Shown here piece by piece: positions 50,274-57,446 of a DNA stretch of 57,446 nucleotides. The DNA is from an uncultured Myxococcales bacterium. Lineage in GTDB: Bacteria > Myxococcota_A > Polyangia > Polyangiales > Polyangiaceae. Made by a program: the position numbers and the translations under genes. A model generated the notes under the pieces. That model was not told the origin of the DNA, did no database searches, and saw only the letters and a list, made by a program, of their open reading frames with translations. Each line of letters opens with the position of its first letter. The stretch's first letter is position 1. The stretch lies in NCBI GenBank assembly GCA_937872925.1, contig CALMUT010000169.1:1-57446 (forward strand). The letters are read 5' to 3'.

Positions 50274-52760
50274 ATGCTGGCCATGGCATCTCGTTTCGCT
50301 CGGTGGTCGCTCAGTCTTGGGGCACTCGTGTTCTGTGCTCACTTTTCGCCCGCGTGCAGTGGGGAAGACGGAGGCAAGACCGTCTCAAACACTGGCGGGG
50401 GTGCCAACGCTGCCGGCCAGGGCGGTGGTTCCGGCGACGCCAGCATCAATCTTGACGGTTCGGGTGCTGCCGACGGCTCGGCGACTTGTCCCGGCGGCTG
50501 TCCTGAAGGCCAGGTGTGCATCAACGGTTTCTGCGTGACGCAAACGTCGTGCAGCGACGACGAGGACTGCCAAAACGACACCTACTGCGAACCCAACGTC
50601 GGCTGCGTGCCCTGGGGACAACCCCCGACGAAGACCTTTGACCCCACGTGTCAGGTGGGATTGCCCCCAGGCAATTTCGCGCCGACCGTGAAGTGCGAGT
50701 TCAATACGCCGCCAACGGGCGACCCGTTTCCGAATCACCGCGATGTGCAAGCCACGCCGATGGTCGTGAACTTCAACGTTGGCGCCAGCGGGGTGCCAAG
50801 CATCGTGGTGCCGTTCACGGCAACGGTCGTCAGCAACTACACTGAAGACCTCGGCGTGGTCCGCGTGCTGCGCGGCGACGACTGCAGTTTGGAGGCGAAT
50901 TTGGGTGGCGGGCAGTCTGGGCACCCGGGCTTCGTCGTCTCTTCCTCGCCTGTGGCGGTCGCTGACCTCGACGGCGACGGCTCTTCCGAAGTCGTGGCTC
51001 GCGCGGCGGAGGGGAATCTAGTTGCGTTCACCAAAAAGAGCGGTACCTGGTCGCGGCTGTGGCTCTCCCCCACACCTGTGATTGCCGCCTGCAACGCGTC
51101 CAACCACCGCTGCTCGCTCGGTTGGGCAGGGCCGTCGATCCACGACTTGAACGATGACGGTATTCCGGAGATCGTGATCGAAGGCAGTGTTGTCGACGGC
51201 GCGACGGGCGCGCTCTTGAGCGGGAACCCCGCTGGATATGCCAGCTACAGCCAGGGGCTGAACCCGGTCTTGGCGAACCTGGATCAGGATCCGGCGATCG
51301 AACTCACCAACGGCGCCGCGATATGGGAATGGGCTGGCGGTGCATGGACCGCCGAGTCGTATTACACCGCGCCAAGCCCCGGCTTCGTGGCCGTCGCAGA
51401 TTTCGGCGCGTATGGCGCGGGTCTCCCCGCGGACAATCCCGAGCTGGCCATCGTGGCCGGCGGGGCGCTCACCATCCGCGCCGCAGACGCCACGGTGATC
51501 TTGGGCGCCATCGCAGTCCCCGGTGGCGGCGGCGGCGCGCCGACGATCGCCGACTACGACGGCGACGGCCTGCCTGAGGTCGGCGTTGCTGGGCAAGCAT
51601 TCCTGACCGTGTATGACATCGATTGCGGCGCGACTCCTCGACCCACCGGCACCTGCAACAACACGAATACCTGCGACGACACCACGGGGACGCCGGGAGC
51701 GTGTCCCAGCGGCATTCTATGGTCGCGTCGCACTCAGGACATTTCCAGCAACATCACGGGTTCGAGCGTGTTCGACTTCGAAGACGACGGTAAGGCGGAG
51801 GTGGTCTACGGTGACGAGTGCTTCGTGCGGGTCTATGACGGCACTGACGGCAACGTGCTCTTCAGCCAAGCGCGGTCCTCCTGCACCTGGTACGAGAACC
51901 CGATTGTTGCCGACACTGACGGCAACTTCCGTGCCGACTTGGTCTCTCCCTCGAACCTAGCCTGCTCCGATGGCGTTAACGGCATCGCGTGCACGATGTT
52001 GAACGCGGACGGCGTGGACCAACAGTTTCCCGGCGTGCGCTGCAAAGAAAACAAAGATTGCGTTGCCAGCGTATGTGACTCTGGTTTCTGCCGCTGCACC
52101 GCGACCAGCGAGTGTTGCTCCGCGGGAACCGACGCCGCGTGTTTGGACGCGGGTTTCAAATGTGCGGCGCCCCCAGCGGGCACACCCGGCACGGGCAACA
52201 CGTGTCGCGCTGGGCATCCCAAGGGCGTCCAGGGCATCCGCGTTTACAATGACTCTAACGATCGCTGGGTGCGCTCCCGAACGATCTGGAATCAGCACGC
52301 CTATCACGTGACGCATGTGAACGAGAACGGCACCGTGCCGAAGACGAGCGCCTGGCAAAAGAACTGGAAGGACCCGGATCTCAACAACTTCCGCCAGAAC
52401 GTGCCCGGCGACGCCAGCGGCAAGGACAGCGCGGACGTGACTGCCGGGATCGCCGGGTTTACCTGCGGTGCGGGCGGCGCGCTGCTCAAAGCCCCAGTTT
52501 GCAACCGTGGCACGGCGCCCCTTGGCGCCAACGTACCGGTTGGATTTTACGACGGGGCTACTCAAGTTTGCAGCGCCAAGACAACCAAGGCGCTCAATCC
52601 CGGTGAGTGCGAGACGGTGAGCTGCACTTGGACCAACCCGCCGACATCGGCCAAGACGGACATCCAAGTCGTCGCTGACGACGGCGGCGCTAACACCGAG
52701 TGCAAAGAGGGCAACAACCTAGGCACCGTGCTCGGCGTCGTCTGCCAGCCGCCGGCATGA
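50274..52760 (+). CDS. Large lipoprotein with FG-GAP repeats, Cys-rich segments and CARDB-like end
   Basis: ATG 50274 or ATG 50283 starts a signal-peptide region (WSLSLGALVFCAHFSPACSG). The 828-aa product then has a short Gly/Ser linker and a Cys-rich segment (CPGGCPEGQVCINGFCVTQ, SCSDDEDCQND). FG-GAP-like blades follow (VADLDGDGSSEVVARAAEGN, IHDLNDDGIPEIVIEGSVVD, IADYDGDGLPEVGVAGQAFL, VFDFEDDGKAEVVYGDECFV). A Cys-rich insert (CRCTATSECCSAGTDAACLD) precedes the end, where VCNRGTAPLGANVPVGFYDG and ECETVSCTWTNPP resemble a CARDB fold. Such proteins are calcium-stabilised and surface-bound. Confidence 0.82.
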   Translation: MLAMASRFARWSLSLGALVFCAHFSPACSGEDGGKTVSNTGGGANAAGQGGGSGDASINLDGSGAADGSATCPGGCPEGQVCINGFCVTQTSCSDDEDCQNDTYCEPNVGCVPWGQPPTKTFDPTCQVGLPPGNFAPTVKCEFNTPPTGDPFPNHRDVQATPMVVNFNVGASGVPSIVVPFTATVVSNYTEDLGVVRVLRGDDCSLEANLGGGQSGHPGFVVSSSPVAVADLDGDGSSEVVARAAEGNLVAFTKKSGTWSRLWLSPTPVIAACNASNHRCSLGWAGPSIHDLNDDGIPEIVIEGSVVDGATGALLSGNPAGYASYSQGLNPVLANLDQDPAIELTNGAAIWEWAGGAWTAESYYTAPSPGFVAVADFGAYGAGLPADNPELAIVAGGALTIRAADATVILGAIAVPGGGGGAPTIADYDGDGLPEVGVAGQAFLTVYDIDCGATPRPTGTCNNTNTCDDTTGTPGACPSGILWSRRTQDISSNITGSSVFDFEDDGKAEVVYGDECFVRVYDGTDGNVLFSQARSSCTWYENPIVADTDGNFRADLVSPSNLACSDGVNGIACTMLNADGVDQQFPGVRCKENKDCVASVCDSGFCRCTATSECCSAGTDAACLDAGFKCAAPPAGTPGTGNTCRAGHPKGVQGIRVYNDSNDRWVRSRTIWNQHAYHVTHVNENGTVPKTSAWQKNWKDPDLNNFRQNVPGDASGKDSADVTAGIAGFTCGAGGALLKAPVCNRGTAPLGANVPVGFYDGATQVCSAKTTKALNPGECETVSCTWTNPPTSAKTDIQVVADDGGANTECKEGNNLGTVLGVVCQPPA

Positions 52761-52796
52761 CGCCGGAGTCGAAAGCGCCGTCGAAATCCTTCGCCG

Positions 52797-53100
52797 TCAG
52801 TCGAACAACGCGACCAGTTGCTCGGTGAAACCGACCAGCGTGCCGTCGGCGCTGTGCAGCCGCCCCATGGCCGTGTGGAATCCGTCTTTGCCCGCGACGG
52901 TTTCGTAGCTGAACGAAAACCACTGCTCGAAGCTCGCGGGCACGGCAATTCCAATCGCCAGGCATGGCGAACTGATACTCGCCGTCGCTGCGTAACCAGC
53001 GCTCTCGAAGACTCGCGTCGAACTGCATGAGAGCTTCGTACGGGAAGGCCGGTCGCGCGAGTTGAGCCCTCAGACAGCGTGCAGGCCAAGACTGCAGAAA
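52797..53100 (-). pseudogene. Remnant of an unidentified gene, frameshifted
   Basis: On the minus strand one frame reads FPYEALMQFDASLRERWLRS and DGEYQFAMPG and another, shifted, continues GIAVPASFEQWFSFSYETVA, GKDGFHTAMGRLHSADGTLV, ending EQLVALFD with TGA at 52799. Both halves have normal amino-acid use while neither frame is open throughout, so this is probably a broken gene. The family is not known. The remaining gap to 53133 holds only a GGGAGGA site for the next gene. Confidence 0.35.
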
Positions 53101-53133
53101 TGCCGTATGCTCTGAAGGCTGGGAGGATTTGCG

Positions 53134-54609
53134 ATGCGATTCGGATGGTTTCTGGCAGTGGGCATGGCGTGCGTTGGCGCCTGTAGTTCTTCCGGCTCGA
53201 GTGGCGGGCCGGGGCTCGACGGGGGCTCGAACTGCAGTGGCACGAGCTGCTCGAGCCTGGGGGACTGCCCCGGGATCCAATGCAAGTGCCCAGGCTCGAA
53301 GTTCGTGGCTACGATCCGCACCTGCAGGAAAGGCTGTTGCCCGACGAACTGCAACGAAGCATGCGGCGTTGTGGGCACGGGCGGTGGCTCCGGCAGCGGC
53401 GGCTCCGCCAGCGGTGGCTTCGGCAACTTCGGCGCGTTCGGCGGCACTGCCGGACAAGATGGAGGTGCCGGCGCCGCGGGAGCTGCAGGCATTGGGGGGG
53501 CGGCGGGAAACGACGCCGGCCTCGGTGATGCGGGTGTCGTCGTGGCAGACAGCGACACCCACGTGCTCTTCTTCGATGCGGCCGCTCCGTCGGGCACCTA
53601 TTGGGGGATCCTGCGCCACGCCGTGAAGCTGAAGGGGACCTCAAGTTGGGTGATGAGCATCATCGATTCGGGCATCAACTCCAGCATGTCTTCGACGTAC
53701 GCCATTCAAGAGATGGTGTTGGACGCGTCAGGCCACCCCAATGTGGCCTACTCGCACTTTCGCACCAAGACGCTCCGCTTCGCGCGTTGGGACGGCAGCT
53801 CTTGGGTGCAGATGGATGGCTCCTTTGGCTACGACGTCCTGGATTCGAACGTCGACACCACCGGGATCGGCAAGCACTTCATCACTATGTACAATGGCAA
53901 GCCTGAGATTGCTTTTCGCCAAGGCTCGACCCTGAAGCGCTACTCTTGGAGCGGGTCTGCGTGGCAGGGCACGCTCGTGCTCGACACGACGCCGCCGACC
54001 GGGATCGCCAACCCTGGGGGCGCGCCCGCGCTTGCCTTTGATTCCAGCGGCTTCGCCCACATCGCGCACCATGACCACGGCGGCTACCAGCTGCACTACG
54101 CTAGGCAAAGCGCAAGTGGCTGGAGCAACGAGCTACTCGGTTTTTCTCCGAAACAGTCGGCGCAGTACAAGCACATCGCGCTCGATTCTGTGGAGCGCCC
54201 GCATATCGTATTCAAGTTTGGCTACACGCGCTGGAACGGCAGCGCGTGGGTCAAAGCGGATGGCACCGCGGGGTACGACGCTTATGACACGGGCTTCATT
54301 TCCGCGGGCCTCTCTCCGCAAGGCGAGTTCATCGTTGGGCACCGCGTCGGCAGCGCCATTGAATTGGTGCGCAAGACCCTGGCCGGCGCGACCTGGGCTA
54401 ACGAAGGCCAGGTACACCCTGGCCCCCACTCCGGGGCGGCGTTCACTGCGGACGCAACCGGCAAAGTGCATGCGGTCGTTTCCGAAGGCACGACCGGCAA
54501 CAATGTGTTGACCTACATCACAAAATCCGGAGGCGGTTGGGTGGGGGAGCAGTTCTTCGCGCCAGGCGGGAACTCACGCCTGCTGCATCCCTCCATCGCC
54601 GTGCGTTGA
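53134..54609 (+). CDS. Lipoprotein with Gly-rich linker and beta-propeller-like domain
   Basis: ATG 53134 has GGGAGGA seven bases upstream. The signal MRFGWFLAVGMACVGACSSS has lipobox VGAC. A Cys-rich knot (SCSSLGDCPGIQCKCPGSKF, TCRKGCCPTNCNEACGV) and a Gly/Ser/Ala linker (to about 140) come before a 350-residue domain with repeated GxxWxxxD-type strands (RFARWDGSSWVQMDGSFGYD, RYSWSGSAWQGTLVLDT, YARQSASGWSNELLG, TRWNGSAWVKADGTAGYDAY). The repeats resemble BNR/sialidase-type or exo-alpha-propeller proteins without the Asp box. Total 491 aa, surface-anchored. Ligand unknown. Confidence 0.8.
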   Translation: MRFGWFLAVGMACVGACSSSGSSGGPGLDGGSNCSGTSCSSLGDCPGIQCKCPGSKFVATIRTCRKGCCPTNCNEACGVVGTGGGSGSGGSASGGFGNFGAFGGTAGQDGGAGAAGAAGIGGAAGNDAGLGDAGVVVADSDTHVLFFDAAAPSGTYWGILRHAVKLKGTSSWVMSIIDSGINSSMSSTYAIQEMVLDASGHPNVAYSHFRTKTLRFARWDGSSWVQMDGSFGYDVLDSNVDTTGIGKHFITMYNGKPEIAFRQGSTLKRYSWSGSAWQGTLVLDTTPPTGIANPGGAPALAFDSSGFAHIAHHDHGGYQLHYARQSASGWSNELLGFSPKQSAQYKHIALDSVERPHIVFKFGYTRWNGSAWVKADGTAGYDAYDTGFISAGLSPQGEFIVGHRVGSAIELVRKTLAGATWANEGQVHPGPHSGAAFTADATGKVHAVVSEGTTGNNVLTYITKSGGGWVGEQFFAPGGNSRLLHPSIAVR

Positions 54610-55044
54610 GCTCACTAGTCGCTCCCGGGGCGCTGGCGGCCTGGTCCGGGCCGTCGTTCAGCGGCGGCTTTCCTGCTCTGGCGGGCGCAATCCTGGAGAG
54701 CGCCGGACCGCGTGGAGCTCACGCGCCACGCGTGGCGCCAGTTCGGGCGCGTGCGATCCGACACTCGCGAAGATGTCCGTCCAGTCCGACGCGAACGCAG
54801 CACACAGTTTGAGCCAGGACCGCGTTGCCGCAAGGTCGCGAGTCGCCCGAGCCCGCGAGCGCGCAACGTCAGAAGCATCGCGGACTCAGGAGCACGCGTC
54901 GGCGCTGAAGCCTGGCACTCAAGCCGAGGCGCACGTGCCGCGCGCGCTGAGGATTTCGAGCCAACGGTGTTTTCCAGGACAGCGCGCGGGACTTGAACCG
55001 ACGGTGCATCGCGCGAGCGGGTTGGGCGAGTACGGCGATGTTTT
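54610..55044. other. Intergenic region without recognisable gene
   Basis: No coding-like frame is seen between the lipoprotein stop and the tandem repeats. A short GGTTCAAGTCC-like stretch near 54990-55000 (minus strand) recalls a tRNA T-arm, but no other tRNA part could be folded around it. Confidence 0.5.
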
Positions 55045-55262
55045 TCGGCGGGGCAGATCACGGAATCAATCGCGCGAACGGAGCGGTCTGGGCGAATACG
55101 GCGATGGCTCCGCCGAGAAGTGCGCAAACACCGCCCCCATGCCTTCGGCGGGGCAGATCACGGAATCAATCGCGCGAACGGAGCGGTTTGGGCGAATACG
55201 GCGATGGCTCCGCCTTCGGCGGGGCAGATCACGGAATCAATCGCGCGAACGGAGCGGTTTGA
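55045..55262. repeat. Tandem direct repeats, three copies of a 50-70 bp unit
   Basis: The unit TTCGGCGGGGCAGATCACGG plus AATCAATCGCGCGAACGGAG followed by CGGT(C/T)TG starts at 55045, 55144 and 55214. In the first two copies it continues GGGCGAATACGGCGATGGCT. A partial upstream copy (GGGCGAGTACGGCGATG) is at about 55023. Copies are almost identical. No spacer-like variation as in CRISPR and no coding frame is kept across them. Confidence 0.75.
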
Positions 55263-55329
55263 CCGAGTCACCGGCGGGGCGGCAACAAGGCAACGCGCTA
55301 CCTAGGTCAACGCCCGTTTGCCGCGAGCG

Positions 55330-57446
55330 TCAAGGAACCAATACTGCGAGCGCAGCACGAAACAGCGCCGGCAACGCATGCTCGCTGCGCGCCGAGGCTT
55401 GACTCTTCGACAGCTGGCGCGCCGCCAACTCTGCAACCGCACGCCGCGCAACCCGTTCCCGGAATCCCATGTTCGTGAGTCCCCGGACGAGTTTCGCCTG
55501 AGTGTTTTCACCGAGCAGACAGGTCCAGGTTGTCTCCGAACTGCCAGAACTGCCCGAACTGTCCATGAACCTCCGCTGGCGGAGGCTGTCGTCGTTCGTG
55601 TTGCGCGCGCAGGTCGCCACGAAGCCCTCGTACCCGGGCCCACGCTTCGACTCAAACGCATCACGCCGCGACGTCGCATCCTGCGTAGCCAACTCCCGAG
55701 ATCCGTCATCACCCGCGGCGCCGGGCGCGCTCAACGCCGCCGCGCACGTATCCTCGCGATCCTCCGCGGCGTGTACATCGCTACGTTCCACCGCGCACGC
55801 GTGGCGATCCTCCGCGGCGTGTACATCGCTACGTTCCGCCGCGCACGCGTGGCGATCCTCCGCGGCGTGTACATCGCTACGTTCCGCCGCGCACGCAGCG
55901 CGACCTTGCACGGCGTTCTCAGCGCGACTTTCTGCGGCGCACGCAGCGCGACCTTCCCTGACGTGCGCGGCGCTACTTTCGGCGACGCACGCCTCGCGGT
56001 CTCCCGCGGCGCAGGTGTCGCGCTCCTGCGCGGCGCGCACTTGGCGACCTTTCGCGGTGCACGCATCGCGATCCTCCGCGCCACGCACATCGCGGCTTTC
56101 CGCAGCGCACGCCCCGCGGCCTTCGGCGCAGGTGTCGCGCTCCTGCGCGGCGTGCATATCACGGCTTTCCGCGCCGCACGCATCGCGGCGTTCTTCGGCG
56201 CAGGCGTCGCGATCCTCCGCGGCATGCACCTCGCGATCCTCCCCGTCATGCACATCACGATCCCCCGCGCGACTCTGCGCGCGCCGCGCCGCGATCTTGT
56301 CGTCCACATACTGCTCGCCGAACAACTGCTTCGCTGCGAAACGATTGTGCGCGCCGCAACGCACGCGCAGATTCTCCGGCTCGCCGCTGCCGCCGCGCGC
56401 ACGCGCCACGTCATGATCCAGCTGAATGAAAGCGCGCGCCGTGCAGCGCCGACCGCTAGGCGCAACGTACGTACAACGCTCGCCGTCGCGCTCGAACACC
56501 TCCCTGCGTGCCGCCCGTGAAATCGCGCCATGCTTTGCTTGCTTGGCGCGCCGCGGGCGATCGGTCTTCGCCAATCGCGTCTTCTCCAAGTCCGCGACCA
56601 AAAGATCGAGCGCACGCTCAAAGATCGGCTCTAGCTCTCCGCGCGGATTACTGTGGCGCATCAAATCCTGCACCCGCGCCAGCTTGTCACGAAACTCGCG
56701 ACTCACCGTGCACTGCAAATGAAAGCGCGTCGCAGAGAGCGGGCGCAGCCGCGTGCTCGACGATCGCGCACGTGCGCGCGCGGCTCCAGGCGACTCCGCA
56801 TGCGCTGCGCAACTCGACGCTCCGCGCGCCGCGTCGTGCGGATCTGCGCACCCGACGAACCTCACGCCCGCGCACGCCGCGCCGTGCGATTCCGCCAGGC
56901 AACTCGATTCTCCACGCACGGCGCCAAGCGGACACGTTGGAGTCACGAACTCCAATTCCGCATTCGCACCTCCCCGCGATCCCAGCGCCACGCTATGCGA
57001 GCCCGCGCCCGCGCCGCAGAAGTCCCCGCCCCCGCCACACCACGAATCAGCTTGCGACACGCCCCCGCCACACCACGAATCAGCTTGCGACACGCCCCCT
57101 TCCCCCGGAGCTTCCAACACCGGAACGATCCGCGAAGGCACGTCCGGCCTCGGAAAGTGCATGCGAATGAGCTCCTCAATCTGCCGCTTCGTCTTGCCGC
57201 ACGAAGCCTCCAGAAGCGTGCGATGGTTCGCTGCGTTCAGGTGCGTACGCAAGAGCTCCAACCCAGAACAGTGCAGGCGCCCGTCCTCAACCATTGGCAG
57301 CGCCTCCGGGTAGCGCCGCACCACGCGCGCCGCGGCCAGAGTGCGATGCGCCTCGCCTTCGCTCATCGAAAGGCCGGCGACGCAGTAGTCGTACATCGAA
57401 GGGTGGGCTTCCTTCAGGAACAGACTGCGCGCTTCGATCTCGCCAA
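55330..57446 (-). CDS. HNH endonuclease with Cys/His/Asp repeat region (5' partial)
   Basis: The frame is open to the window edge (GEIEARSLFLKEAHPSMYDY before the internal ATG 57396), so the N-terminus is missing. The N-terminal part is the helical domain usual in large HNH proteins (SEGEAHRTLAAARVVRRYPE, HRTLLEASCGKTKRQIEELI). After a variable Cys/Ala-rich insert with a duplicated VSQADSWCGGG unit, the HNH core appears (RDGERCTYVAPSGRRCTARA, IQLDHDVARARGGSGEPENLRVRCGAHN). Then about 230 residues of imperfect 16-mer repeats (CAAERSDVHAAEDRHA) follow, and a RuvA-C-like helical end (LVRGLTNMGFRERVARRAVAEL). A DNA nuclease is likely; the repeats are unusual. Confidence 0.85.
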   Translation of the reverse strand, partial: GEIEARSLFLKEAHPSMYDYCVAGLSMSEGEAHRTLAAARVVRRYPEALPMVEDGRLHCSGLELLRTHLNAANHRTLLEASCGKTKRQIEELIRMHFPRPDVPSRIVPVLEAPGEGGVSQADSWCGGGVSQADSWCGGGGDFCGAGAGSHSVALGSRGGANAELEFVTPTCPLGAVRGESSCLAESHGAACAGVRFVGCADPHDAARGASSCAAHAESPGAARARARSSSTRLRPLSATRFHLQCTVSREFRDKLARVQDLMRHSNPRGELEPIFERALDLLVADLEKTRLAKTDRPRRAKQAKHGAISRAARREVFERDGERCTYVAPSGRRCTARAFIQLDHDVARARGGSGEPENLRVRCGAHNRFAAKQLFGEQYVDDKIAARRAQSRAGDRDVHDGEDREVHAAEDRDACAEERRDACGAESRDMHAAQERDTCAEGRGACAAESRDVRGAEDRDACTAKGRQVRAAQERDTCAAGDREACVAESSAAHVREGRAACAAESRAENAVQGRAACAAERSDVHAAEDRHACAAERSDVHAAEDRHACAVERSDVHAAEDREDTCAAALSAPGAAGDDGSRELATQDATSRRDAFESKRGPGYEGFVATCARNTNDDSLRQRRFMDSSGSSGSSETTWTCLLGENTQAKLVRGLTNMGFRERVARRAVAELAARQLSKSQASARSEHALPALFRAALAVLVP
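55756..55899. repeat. Three exact-phase 48-bp tandem repeats inside the HNH gene
   Basis: Units begin GCGATCCTCCGCGGCGTGTA at 55756, 55804 and 55852 and differ at one or two bases. Since 48 is a multiple of three, they encode a repeated 16-residue block. More divergent units continue to about 56270. Confidence 0.8.

Noticed and set aside
54985..55010. tRNA gene or tRNA-derived attachment site
   Set aside because: A T-loop-like GGTTCAAGTCC is seen on the minus strand, but the T stem pairs imperfectly and no D-arm, anticodon arm or acceptor stem could be found.
55756..55899. CRISPR array
   Set aside because: Units are back to back with no unique spacers, the 48-bp period keeps a coding frame, and no cas gene is near.
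55502..56520. Plus-strand frames of 300-400 aa opposite the HNH gene
   Set aside because: Their repeats are the mirror of the in-frame Cys/His/Asp repeats; the HNH motif and RuvA-C-like end support the minus strand.

Overview
The window is GC-rich chromosomal DNA from what looks like a myxobacterium, probably of the Polyangiales/Sorangium type. The evidence is eukaryote-like Ser/Thr kinases (one fused to a sigma-54 activator), a large set of secreted lipoproteins with Gly/Ala/Ser/Thr-rich linkers behind the lipobox, FG-GAP and MopE-like calcium-motif proteins, a Gld-type ABC operon and many proteins of unknown function. The assignment rests on gene content only. No rRNA, convincing tRNA, CRISPR array or intact transposase was seen.

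Layout. 1-8.0 kb: a partial FG-GAP/UnbV protein, then a minus-strand four-gene operon (ECF sigma factor, FecR-type anti-sigma, secreted outer-membrane-like protein, lipoprotein with about ten double-Cys knot modules). Facing it are two plus-strand lipoprotein genes. The two transcription units are separated by a pair of inverted, nearly identical 30-bp promoter-like elements. 8.0-13.4 kb: YbfF-like esterase, xanthine dehydrogenase small subunit and XdhC around an unrelated Pro-rich membrane protein; the molybdopterin subunit is not in the window. 13.4-22.6 kb: a 1422-aa kinase-TPR-GAF-AAA+-Fis fusion overlapping a Dam-type methylase, a zinc-ribbon Ser/Thr kinase with a coiled coil, and three plus-strand genes (SH3 membrane protein, secreted protein, small protein). 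22.7-29.8 kb: a minus-strand operon of a barrel-thioredoxin fusion, GldA/GldF/GldG-like ABC components and a DUF4340 protein. 30-31 kb: a formylglycine-generating-enzyme-fold lipoprotein.

31.1-46.7 kb is an accessory, partly decaying region. It holds a Uma2-family nuclease gene and two Uma2 remnants, dispersed repeats, an AP2-like remnant, an SNF2 helicase whose reading frame is broken, a WYL regulator in line with a small putative antitoxin and a nucleotidyltransferase, a second nucleotidyltransferase pair of the AbiEii type, a single-domain response regulator, and a small protein with a Lys/Arg repeat tail. 46.7-54.6 kb: a run of lipoproteins (one a paralogue of the gene at 5.3 kb). 54.6-57.4 kb: tandem repeats and a partial HNH endonuclease carrying a long, degenerate Cys/His/Asp repeat region.

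Several genes look interrupted: a frameshift near the sigma-factor start, two TGA codons between signal peptide and barrel near 29.68 kb, and a frameshift in the SNF2 gene near 34.58 kb. These could be real decay or assembly errors; raw reads would decide. All domain names come from reading the translations by eye; no database search was possible.
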